The notes beneath the pieces were generated by a model that was not told where the DNA came from, made no database searches, and saw nothing but the letters and a program-made list of their open reading frames with translations. Source: Dissophora ornata (lineage: Eukaryota > Mortierellomycota > Mortierellomycetes > Mortierellales > Mortierellaceae). From it: 19,624 nucleotides of DNA. Positions 9,731 through 19,253 of the stretch are shown piece after piece. The DNA lies in NCBI GenBank assembly GCA_025201705.1, contig MU617193.1, positions 1 to 19,624 of the forward strand. The letters are read 5' to 3'. The position numbers were made by a program, and so were the translations under genes. Each line of letters starts with the position of its first letter. Within the stretch, counting starts at the first letter, position 1.

Positions 9731-11581
9731 TCAAAGAGTCATGACCAACGTAAAAGCAACGGTGAATAGAATGCCGCCCATAGCACTGCTGGCAGGCTTG
9801 CTTGAGGAGACGGAGCTGAAAGCTGCAGGCGGGTCCTCGATGTCAGTCTCGTTTTCCGTAGCTGGGGCTCCGCCCACATATACAAGATTACTCGCGAGGG
9901 CCTTCCCGTGGAATTCCAATAAATGCAGTTGCGGATGTCCCTCGGAATCCAGAGGCTCTTCAGATGCTGATATGGAGAGCGGAATGCCTGCAGAGGTGGC
10001 AATCGTATCGGTCACTAGTTGGCCGTTAAGGCTGAATTTCGTAACAGTTTTCAATATCATATCCGCTAGTGTCCTGGCCGGAATATTCTCCTCTAGGGAT
10101 TCTGAGAGAAGTAGTGCCATCAATCCAGCGACATGGGGTGATGCCATCGAGGTCCCACTCTGTAAATGTGTTGCTGTATCGGATCCAGCCCAAGCAGAGA
10201 CAATATCTGACCCTGGTGCATAAATCGCGACGCAGGGTCCCCAATTGGAGTAGCTGGCGATGGTGTCGTCCTGGTCCGTCGCGCCGACAGTCATGGCTCC
10301 AGGTGTGGATGCTGGAGATATTTGACAGGCATCTTTGCCGTCATTTCCTGCAGCGATCGAAAAATGGACACCGAGTCTCATGGCCTCTTGAATAGCTTCG
10401 TTGGTTGGTTCATTGCGCTCAGCGCCTAGCGAAAGACTATTACATAGAAGACATGTGTCCGATGTTAGAGACGTCTTTTCGAAAAGAATGAAAACGAATA
10501 GGGTCGTATGCTCACTTTATAATAGAGCGCGCATTGCTTCCTTGGGATATATGGTGTTTGACAACCCATTCGATGGCAGCAAGAACGTTTGATAGCCTGC
10601 CAGCTCCTGCGTCGTCTAGGGCTTTCAAAGAAATAATCTGCGCCTTCTTTGCTACACCATACGTAGACCCAGCGGCAAGAGCAGCTACAAAAGTTCCATG
10701 TCCATTCTTGTCTGAGCTGTCGTCGGTCCCTGGTAAAAACACTGGTCCATGCTGCGCTCGACCATCAAAATCTTTGTGGTCAATATTGACGCCACTAAGT
10801 TAAAGAACAAATAGACCGTTTGGATAGGTGACGGTTTGAAACAAGCAATAGAGATGGATGTTCGGCAGCGCTAATGGAAGCATGTCTTACGTGTCGATCA
10901 CGTAAATCGTGACATTCTGTCCAGCGCTCTCCGGGTAGTGATAAAGACCATCGAGCTTGTCGGTTCTCTGATCGATTCGATCCAGCCCCCAGCTTGGAGG
11001 GTGTCTCTGAACACGTCCGTACATCTGAACAGGCAAGTCCGGAATCAAATACTTTATCTGATGCGCATGTCGCTGTTCCTGGATGAGTGCTGCTGTTGTA
11101 GGGTCCATCGTCGTGGAGTACCATACTAGATTACCGACCGAGACAGGAGTGGTTTCTAGTCCAGCGTCCAGATGTGTCACCCTGTCGGCAATTATTTTGA
11201 GCCATTCTGGAGTCTGTGGTGGTGCATCGTCCTTGCTGTCGATGCTGCCACGACTATTGATGCTTTGGCTTGGAGAGAAGGCGTGTGAGTGTGTCCCTGC
11301 TGAAGCGATTGTAACGAGATCTGAAATGACCCCTTGTGCTTCCATCTCGGCATCGATCCTGGTGGGGTGCATCATCACTATGTACCGACATCCTGAAATG
11401 TGATCTGAGGGGCAGGGATTCTTCCCAAGATCTAAAAGAACCGCCAGAATAATATTCAGATCGAAAGTTACAGTCGTAAGGGTGTTTGAACTGAACAAAA
11501 CTTACTCTGAAGTGGAAAACTCCAGGCACCAATAATGAAGCGAAAAACGAGAATGATTTTGAATAATGTATAAACAATCAT
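9731..11581 (-). CDS. Secreted subtilisin-like serine protease (S8, proteinase K type), probably GPI-anchored
   Basis: This is an endopeptidase of the subtilase family made as a preproprotein. Exons on the minus strand: 11581-11506, 11431-10891, 10794-10516, 10436-9731, giving 533 residues; an alternative second-exon start at 11392 gives 520. Residues 1-20 form a hydrophobic signal peptide (MIVYTLFKIILVF). An I9-type propeptide follows, starting around CRYIVMMHP and ending near IKYLIPDLP. The catalytic domain shows Asp205 in YVIDTGV, His238 in NGHGTFVAA, oxyanion Asn330 in AAGND and Ser395 in SGTSMASPHVAG, so it should be active. The propeptide holds a Ser-rich insertion of about 25 residues. 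The C-terminus has a Ser-rich stretch and a final hydrophobic segment (ILFTVAFTLVMTL), typical of GPI attachment or a membrane anchor. Splice phases agree throughout. Confidence 0.93.
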
Positions 11582-13090
11582 GGTGCGGGGTGCGGGTTGA
11601 GCGGAATGAGATGAAATGATATGAATTTAGAAAAGAATCGTAGAGACAGTGTCGACATCCTTTGGAGCAGCAAGTAACCAAGCGGCAAAAACTAAGAAAA
11701 AAAAATTAAAAAAAGAAAAAATAAACCCATCGTGTCTCGTATGGCCGAGTGTCGATGTCCTGGATCACACCTTCTACGGATACGGCTATTGTTATTATGG
11801 GCGATCGTCATTTACACCAACTAACTCCTGGAACAGCACCGATGCTCTAGTTTCAACCGGCTATTTCTCAAGGAGGCGGCTTGGTCGCCGAGAGCAAGAG
11901 GTGATGGTGGTGATGTCAGGAATCCTAGCCCAAACTAATCTGCGTGTGAACAGTCATTGCGCTGACCTGAGCACAATTGGACAGAATCCTAGGCCGCAGT
12001 CTAGGGACGCGTTTCTAGACGTGGGACGTAGTAATCTGTTTGTTTCCGACATGCGCTTCGGTAGGAGATGACTGGCGCAGCCAAGGGGAGGACAAAAGAC
12101 CGGGCTGAGATGGGAAGCTTTCTCCCTTTTCTAGGATCACCTGTTTGCGAAATCTTCGAGGAACCTTTCAAACTGGCCAAGAAGGGGGATCAGGGAGCTG
12201 CATCAGAGTGACATCACGCTAATTTTCACAGTTGGGCGGTTAGACCCTAACTGGGGCTATGCAAGATTGACTGTTCTTGATCTCCTTTTTCTCTCCTTGA
12301 GATACCGCGTAGTCCATATTCGTTACCATCTACCAGTCATCATAGATTTTAGTATATCGTGGGCGAAATGATGGCCCACCTCCACAAAGATTCTGCTCTT
12401 GCTGAGCTGCTCATCCCCGCCAACGGCGCACAATATACCGACAATGCGAGCATTTCCCTCACGGACAGGGTCTATGTAAGCAAACAACACACAGTTATTT
12501 CTGGAAAACAATGAAGACAAAATCGAGGAACCGACTGCTCACAACGTGTAAAATTGAGTGCTCAGCTATTTTTTGTTGATTGTTTGATGTTCGATGGGCA
12601 TTGTTACCATATTCTCTTGTACCGATTTACACGCTCTCGATACTGTCCTGCAAATAGGTTTTGATGATACTCCTGCGAAAGGATGTGATATATTTAGCCA
12701 TGTAACCCACCCGGGAACGGCTTTCGCTTAATTAAAGCATCAACTTGAATATCCAATCCCCTCGATTGTCTTGACGTCTATTTACTCTGAAAGCGTTCAA
12801 AGAGATACCCAATTGTCTCAAGTGCGGTTATGGCGATGGGTAGCATCCTCCTCAAGACAGCACTGAAAAGATGGTGATTTGCATTTCTTGCCTAGCCGTT
12901 TGACCGTAGCTGTGTGTTTGTTTAATTCAGAGTGCTCCTATTTTATTTGCGATGCTCTGTTCATTTCATACAAATTTGGCATGTGTGTGTGCATGGATGG
13001 CCCATGGTCTGTCGTTGAAAAAGCCCTTTTCTCAGTCGTCCCCTCGTTTATGTCTTTGTTGCATGCAAACGTCGGCCTGCCTTTTTTTAA
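11582..13090. other. Intergenic region upstream of the protease
   Basis: No gene is firmly supported. An A-rich tract at about 11694-11726 is a T tract on the minus strand, 110-145 bp upstream of the protease ATG, a common fungal promoter element. A 140-codon plus frame 11649-12071 starts at GTG and includes this tract, so it is doubtful. The protein-like segment 12520-12323 has its own entry. Confidence 0.45.
12323..12520 (-). other. Protein-like open segment, possible exon or gene relic
   Basis: This 65-codon minus-strand frame has balanced codon use and reads like a folded protein, for example YIDPVREGNARIVGILCAVG and IFVEVGHHFAHDILKSM. A TTTTCCAG acceptor-like site ends at 12501, and a GTAACG donor-like site starts at 12326, so the exon may be 12500-12327. 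A nearby upstream frame from ATG 12701 to 12633 also looks protein-like, but its splice phase does not fit. No family was recognised; a decayed gene or part of an unmodelled gene are both possible. Confidence 0.25.
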
Positions 13091-13345
13091 TACCACTTCT
13101 TGCTCAATGCGTTGTTTCCTTTCTCTCTTCTCTCTGTCTTTTCCCCTCTTTTCTTCTTCCTTGTCCATTCCTGTTCCCTTTCCCATTTCCCATTTACCCC
13201 CTTCTTTTCCTTTGTCCCACGTCTGTCTTCCCTCTTTGCAGATCCAGTCCCCTTACCTCTTATTCTCTCTCCCTTTCCGTCTCCTCACTATCCCTCGCAC
13301 ATACACTTTCGTACTCTTGTCTACCAGCCCTCTACCCCAGTAGCA
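13091..13345 (+). promoter_or_regulatory. Long CT-rich tract upstream of the PF06475 gene
   Basis: About 250 bp are strongly enriched in C and T on the plus strand, ending about 130 bp before the ATG at 13478. Pyrimidine tracts upstream of the start are common in highly transcribed fungal genes and often lie near the transcript start. The open frames across it encode low-complexity Ser/Pro/Phe/Leu strings and are not credible proteins. Confidence 0.5.
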
Positions 13346-13477
13346 GCATCCACCCCACCACAGCTTGCCATCGTCTTTCTCACGCCTCGTGATAGTGGCC
13401 GCTATCTATTTCTCTCACGCCAACACATTTCCCAAAGCACAACAGTGCACCACGTGCAACCACCGCAGCAGTAGTTA

Positions 13478-14767
13478 ATGATGATGACCTCAAAACATTC
13501 CGCCACCGCCTCGACCAGCAGTATTTCAACGACAACATCTTTTTCACCGACCGTACCTTCGCCACGACCCTTCACCCCATCCCCAACGGGGTCCCTTGCT
13601 GGAAGACATGTCATTTATCGAGGTCTGACAAAGAGCTCGATGGAATACATGTCTCTGACCCACTCTAGGCATCCCGAGGCAGCCCATATGATCAGGGGCG
13701 AGATTTTGATATCGGGCCAAAAGTCAGGCTACGTTCAGTACACGATCGTTCTCGATCATGAATGGATGACAAGGAAGGTCAAGATGTCATCCATGATTGG
13801 TAGCCAGGAGAAGCGACTTGTACTTGAGGTGGATCAGGACCAGCGCTGGTATAAAGTGACCGAGCACCGTCTGGCTCGGACAAGGAGCTTTTACCGGTCG
13901 GGTCTTTCGCAATCACAAGTGCCTGGAGTGGAGAGCAATAGCAGCAGTCGGGACAGTATCAGCAGTGGCTCTAAGCGTGCTGAGAGTCAGTGCAGCATGC
14001 AAGATGCAGATGCCAGCCTCTCGGATTCCTCGGCCAGCTGCTATTCATCTTCATCCGATTCCGAGTGCTCTATCCCGTTCGAGAAGATTAACCTGACATG
14101 GACACCTCCACCCAAGGGAGCGAAACGTGCTTCTAAACGATTCTCATCCCTCAATCCATTGAGCACCAAAGCTGCCACTTCGACTCCAAAATCTCCTGTT
14201 TGCTCTTCTCCTTCCACGATAAATAATGACACGCTACATAATGCACAGAATTCTCCTTCCGCAACTTCCTCGTCCGCTTCAACGATATCCTCGCCCACCT
14301 CAACATTGACAGCGACGGTCTCAAGTCCTACCGTAGGATTCGCACCCAAAAGCCTAAGCAGAGCCGTCTCCACATCAAGTTTATCAGGATCCAAAAAGTA
14401 CGAACATCTGCCACACTTGGACGGCTGCATACACCTAGATCTCGGTTACGACATTAGCCCTAGTACACTACTTCTTCCCCTAAGGCGGAGCACGCTTGGA
14501 GTTGAACCAGAGAAAATGCGGGAACACCTGGAGAGCCTCATATTTGATGAATCAACAACCGAGTGGAGCGCGCTAGTCTCATTCCCCGATCTAGAGCTGC
14601 GCCCAATCCAGACACATATTGCGTTTGCAGGACCTGGCCGCAAGAATAACCTGAACTTGATCGAGTGTTGGCGGGACGAAGAGGAAGAGTCAACACTGGT
14701 AGAAGTGGATGCAGATGGCCTTGTAGTGCGATATGGGCGTCATTGGGCCAGAATACCATCCTCATGA
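13478..14767 (+). CDS. Putative glycolipid-binding protein (PF06475, PA1994-like) with Ser-rich insertion
   Basis: A single-exon gene of 429 residues. The family is known mainly from bacteria as a domain of about 190 residues with a lipid-binding type fold; glycolipid binding is a prediction, not a proven activity. The N-terminal half lies at about residues 44-130 (HVIYRGLTKSSMEYMSL, then YTIVLDHEWMTRKVKM and LEVDQDQRWYK). The C-terminal half is at about 308-427: DGCIHLDLGYDISPSTLLLP, LRRSTLGVE, ALVSFPDLELRPIQTH and VDADGLVVRYGRHWARI. Between them sits a Ser-rich, low-complexity insertion of about 175 residues. Residues 1-43 are also Ser/Thr/Pro-rich. There is no signal peptide, so it is probably cytosolic. 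Three in-frame ATGs begin the frame. No intron is needed. Confidence 0.82.
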   Translation: MMMTSKHSATASTSSISTTTSFSPTVPSPRPFTPSPTGSLAGRHVIYRGLTKSSMEYMSLTHSRHPEAAHMIRGEILISGQKSGYVQYTIVLDHEWMTRKVKMSSMIGSQEKRLVLEVDQDQRWYKVTEHRLARTRSFYRSGLSQSQVPGVESNSSSRDSISSGSKRAESQCSMQDADASLSDSSASCYSSSSDSECSIPFEKINLTWTPPPKGAKRASKRFSSLNPLSTKAATSTPKSPVCSSPSTINNDTLHNAQNSPSATSSSASTISSPTSTLTATVSSPTVGFAPKSLSRAVSTSSLSGSKKYEHLPHLDGCIHLDLGYDISPSTLLLPLRRSTLGVEPEKMREHLESLIFDESTTEWSALVSFPDLELRPIQTHIAFAGPGRKNNLNLIECWRDEEEESTLVEVDADGLVVRYGRHWARIPSS

Positions 14768-16150
14768 GTGATCTTACGAACCTTTTCCTGCATATGCGCC
14801 TTTGGCCACCAATTTTTCATTTTGCCAATAAATTATTCTGGTCATATGACCAATGCCTCATGTATATGCAATCGACTCATTTCCCTGCAAGGGTACTTTG
14901 CGTTAGGTGAAAGTTCATCTTGTGGAAATGATATATATGATTTTGTAGATAACAAAGAAAGAGCGTCTGGAGCTGAGGCATTGCGCTATTTTACAAGCAC
15001 TGCTCTTATCATGGCCACGTTGCCAACAATGGATGGCTCGTGCGATGACGCGTTGATTTATTCGCCCACACATATGCGAAGCGAAGACGATAGTAGCTCC
15101 GCTCTCAAGCAGATCGCAGATAAAAGATCGATTAGAAATGGCGCTCGGGACTCTGACAATTGGCGTTCTTCTAGCAGCAACCACGGCTCGCTATTGGTTC
15201 GGACACTCTACTTGTGTGTCAGCGTGGGACGGCCACAACATCGGCGGCAGTCCCCTTCTCTTCAACTTGCATTTGGCTTGCTGACGTGGACCCAACATTC
15301 CGTGCATCAGACGGGAGTAATCATACTTCGCGCTAAATTGGACGAGTTGAATGCCGCCTACAGCGCAAGAACGCGTCATTTGCTTGGGCCACAAACCCGG
15401 CGCACCACTTGTACTTTCAGATTTTCCAAAGAAAGGTTAGACCACCGTATTGCTGCATGATTACGTAGACTAAGGAAAAGGCGCTAGATCCTGATATTGG
15501 AGCTAAACCTTCACATATGCAGGAGTTATGGAGGTGTTTTACTGATGATGAGCCATGGAAAAGTAATCACGTCTATTGTTGCAGCCCTCGGTATGATATC
15601 AGGTCACGGTTGAGTGCTTGCTTCTCTTTTGCATCGCCCATGGCGACTGCGTTTCCTGATTTGCTTTGTTGTGTGTCGTGTGCTCTCTCGATCCCGCAGG
15701 GTCCGGCATGGTCGTCATGAAAGGTGAAAACAAAAGCAGTCGAATATGTGTGAGTATTAGTTTACATCAGGGCTCGTAGCAGACGACCATTCTTTGCCTG
15801 TGCGGCAAGGCTTGTCGTGTTTGCGCGTACGGGCCTCGAGTGCGTACACGAGGTGTGGAATGGCCGCTTATTAATTTAATGTGCCAATGTACGGCCTGCA
15901 CAATGACGTACTTTTGAGACGTTTCCGCATTGGTCGCCGTCATTTTGTTTTAAAAGAGGCACACGCCTTAAAAAGCAGGAAGTGTTTCCTGTGTCAAGAA
16001 TATGGACGCTTCTTGAGTAATCCATCCTCCTCAACTTCGACAACATTACTCTTACCATACTACGGACTTGCACCTCGACGATACTAGCCAGTACTCGTCT
16101 GCATCCGAGGATCCTTCCCAAACTAGTACATCCTCCCCCTCGTAAATAAT
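14768..16150. other. Intergenic region after the PF06475 gene
   Basis: No independent gene is supported. The first 693 bases form a 231-codon open frame in the same frame as the PF06475 gene, directly after its TGA. It has no ATG at its start, no domain, and contains the AATAAA at 14827, so it is most simply 3' flank. A small perfect hairpin (CAGGAA, GTGT, TTCCTG) lies at 15976-15991. The right end leads into the leader of the phosphatase gene. Confidence 0.45.
14827..14832 (+). terminator. AATAAA polyadenylation signal for the PF06475 gene
   Basis: A canonical AATAAA lies 60 nt after the TGA stop of the PF06475 gene. It gives a short 3' UTR in line with the dymeclin gene. Confidence 0.5.
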
Positions 16151-16676
16151 AGCAACAGAGACAGTCAACAGAGACCCAGCCATCCTCCTTTTCTCAACTG
16201 AAGAGACGTCCCTCACACCATCGTCACCCTCGCCTGTGTCATCTGCAACTTATTCCCCCTCAACGTCGTCATCGTCAGCTGCACATTATCTCCACGAATC
16301 CTTCAAATCCTGATCCCGCCCACAAAACCACATCGTCGCAACCTTCGAATAGGACAGATCACATCTCGTCAGCGGAACGCCAGGAGCAGCCAGCCCAGCA
16401 AGCCTGTTCATCGATTATTCATCAGCATACACTCTTTAAGCCTTTTCAAACTGTAAATATCTTGTCGTCAAACAGTACTTCTCCCTCTTGTCCAGTCTCC
16501 CCACCAATTCCGCCAGCGATACCCTACAACAAACCCCTCAAGCGACCCAGACCTCTGCAACTGGCACCATCGAGAACAACGCAGTTGCGGCGTCTTGCAG
16601 GTCTTACTTCCCACCCTCGCGCACTAATACCTCCTCGAATCACACTGTAGTCACTTCCACACCCAGCCTGTAAAAG
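16151..16676 (+). promoter_or_regulatory. Long Ser/Thr/Pro-codon-rich leader of the phosphatase gene
   Basis: This stretch is C-rich and purine-poor and reads as Ser/Thr/Pro-rich peptide in several overlapping frames. One frame from about 16488 is in phase with the phosphatase start and is separated from it only by TAA at 16671-16673. It may be a long 5' UTR with uORFs, or it may contain an unrecognised upstream exon extending the protein. I found no splice pair that restores one frame. Confidence 0.4.
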
Positions 16677-18879
16677 ATGCCACCAGTGACGCAAGGTTCC
16701 GGATCCAGCCCTACCTGGGAGTCATGCCCCGCAAGCATCGCCGCGGACGACAAAGGCTCCTTCCACAGACCCTCTCAATCGTTTTGCACCCAGCTCTCTC
16801 CCTCCGCTCTGTCATCACTCAAATTGCCGCCTGTTTCAGCACCGGCTCTTCTTCCATCCATGACACCTGTCTCCCCTGCCCTGAAAGATCTCGAACTGCA
16901 GGAGATGAGCGGCGACACCGTCTCTGAATTGCTCCAGGAGGTCTTGGACATCAATAATGACAAGAGAGTTATACTGTTGTTGGATATGAGGCCCACAGTG
17001 TGCAATGCTCAGTCGACGATCAAAACAGCTGTTAGTGTCAGCGTACCGAACATGTTGATGAAGAGGCCAATGTACTCTCTCGGCATGGTGACAGAGCAAT
17101 TGACCACGCAGCGAGAAGTCGAAGCTTTTTCCAACTGGAGGCAATTCTCCTACATCGTATTCTTCGACGCCACCGGCTCCATACCGGCCAAGGGATCTCC
17201 CATACTCTGTATTGCCCAAAAGTTCCGTAGAGAAGACTGCACAGCCAGACTGGGCTATATTCACGGTAAGTGTTTTCTATTTTCACTTTTAATATCCTGA
17301 TCCCACATAATTAGGACATTATCAATTTCGCTGAATGCACGATGGAGGAGCGCATGTTTTTGAAAGCTGTATAGCTGACGAGCTTTGACATTACTTTCTC
17401 TTTAGGTGGATATAATGCGTTCGCTCATAATTATCCATCTCTTTGCTGCTGTTCGGAAGATAGCTTGGGGTTTGGCCAAGCCGATACGGCGTGCAAGAGA
17501 GCTGAGGCATCTAGTTTGGCCTCGGCAGTGCCGCAGCCAATCTCTAATAGTTCACTCTCCCGCTCTCGCCTGCACCTTGGCCCATTACCCAACATGTTGG
17601 CGAGGTCCATCAGTTGCGAAGCAGCTGTGTGTCAAACTCCAATGACAGAGACTTCAAACATCAACCCACTCTTCGAAAGCGTCAGTCAGGCCATAGGTCT
17701 CAACACGAATATTACAGAAGAAGTTCCCGTCCGTCTCCCCCCAAGCATCTCGGTAGAGAGCATCCGAGACAGCCTTCCAACGTGGCTTTTGGATGCTGTG
17801 CGCGACAACACTGGCAAAACAGAACTTGCCCAGCGTTTCCAGGTAAAATGGGGTTCCCTGAGGATATCTGCAGTGCAGCCAAGAGACACCATGTAACTAA
17901 CTTTCGTCTTATGCTTCGGATACTGCAGAAAGTAGAGGTCGCCGAGAAGAAGCGACTGTTTATGGTGACTCAGGAAAAGCAATCTGGCAAGGCAATAGAC
18001 CTAAGCATCTGTGCAGGAATAGAAAAGGGCTTAAAGAACCGATACAACATATATCCTTTCGACCAGACGCGAGTTAAGATCAGAGAGTGCGAGGATGGAC
18101 AGGACGATTATATCAACGCTTCGTTTCTAAGACCACCCTTCGGCCACAAGCATTATATTGCTGCCCAAGGACCATTACCATCGACATTTCAAGATTTTTG
18201 GAAGGTTGTATGGGAACAGAACTCCCGAGTCATAGTGATGTTGACTCGCGAGTTTGAGATGGGGAAGATTAAATGCCATCACTACTGGCCCACTTCAGAG
18301 AACCCAGTTATGGAACTCGGCCCTCTGAGAGTAACGTTTCTAACTGACTACCGACCGGACACTACCGATGATTCCATTCTCGTACGCCAGATGCAACTGA
18401 ACCACCTCCACTACCCTGACAAGTCTGGACGGACTATCACGCAAATCCAATACACTGGCTGGCCAGATTTTGGGGTCCCGGAGACACCGATAGGGGTCCT
18501 CGAGGTTATCCAACTTGCAAATGAACATAACACGTCGCCATCGGCGGGCCCGATGGTGGTGCATTGTTCTGCAGGGTGCGGTAGAACTGGCACATTTTGC
18601 GTCATTGACTCCGTCCTTGCCGAGCTCAAAGACCGCGCCGAGTCAATTCTTGGTAATCATACGGAATCGAAACCATGCCCAGCGATGAATTTCCGAAGAA
18701 GCATTCCGAATGATGTCGTCTTCGACACCGTGAGCCGACTCAGGGAACAGCGACTTTGCATTGTTCAGTGCTTACGACAATATGTGTTTTGCTATGAGGC
18801 GATTCTATGGCACCTAGTGGTTAGAGCCATGAGGCTTCGAAAGGATATCGTTGAGTCACTCAAGACCAGCGTATCATGA
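16677..18879 (+). CDS. Rhodanese-domain protein tyrosine phosphatase (fungal Pyp1/PTP3 type)
   Basis: Classical Cys-dependent tyrosine phosphatase; fungal proteins of this layout dephosphorylate MAP kinases. Exons 16677-17265, 17406-17842 and 17929-18879 join in frame to 658 residues. A rhodanese/CH2-like domain spans about 85-212 (RVILLLDMRP, then VPNMLMKRPMYSLG, then IHGGYNAFAHNYPSLC). The MKRP basic patch resembles the MAPK-docking cluster of this domain. No Cys active-site loop follows IVFFD, so it is probably non-catalytic. A linker of about 110 residues follows. The PTP domain shows KNRYNIYPFDQTRV (pTyr loop), DDYINASFL, WPDFGVP with acid Asp522, and HCSAGCGRTGTF with nucleophile Cys555 and Arg561, then RQYVFCYEA (Q loop). 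All key residues are present. The second intron has a CTAAC branch site. Confidence 0.93.
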
Positions 18880-19107
18880 GCGCCATGTCCTCCGAGGGCC
18901 ATATCACCACAGTCTTCACTGTCGGGGGCCTCCATTTTCTAGAAAATAGACTAACAAAGTAAATTTGTCGCGTCGCGAAGTAGTGGCGTGGCCATGTGAA
19001 AGAAAAGAATGACGCGCCTTCACAGTTTATAACTTTGGGCTTGTTCAAGGGGTATGCATGGACCCTGAAAATGGCACAAGGAAGTGGAGTTGGTTAAAGC
19101 CCTACTA

Positions 19108-19113
19108 TTTATT
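19108..19113 (-). terminator. AATAAA polyadenylation signal for the convergent gene
   Basis: AATAAA on the minus strand lies about 140 nt downstream of the TAA at 19254-19256. It supports a minus-strand gene ending here, convergent with the phosphatase gene. Confidence 0.4.
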
Positions 19114-19253
19114 GTACAACTGTACTTTATGTTTGAGTCTTCGTGTTTGGCCATCCCACCCCTTTTCCAACCAAGTAAATTCACAACTGCCCCGATCTAT
19201 TGTGTCCCTCATCCCTCCCCATTCTTGGTGACGCTCCTTTTTTTCCCTTTCCT

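Noticed and set aside
9627..10223. 198-codon plus-strand frame
   Set aside because: It lies largely antisense to the last exon of the protease, which has clear catalytic motifs; the plus frame has no domain and is a shadow.
11649..12071. 140-codon plus frame
   Set aside because: It starts at GTG, runs through a poly-A tract giving a Lys run, and matches no family.
12879..13474. Overlapping plus frames of 124-154 codons
   Set aside because: They are produced by the CT-rich tract, which lacks stop codons; the peptides are Ser/Pro/Phe/Leu low complexity.
14768..15460. 230-codon frame as an independent gene
   Set aside because: It starts at GTG directly after a TGA, has no domain, and contains a polyadenylation signal. 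It is kept only as a finding on possible readthrough.
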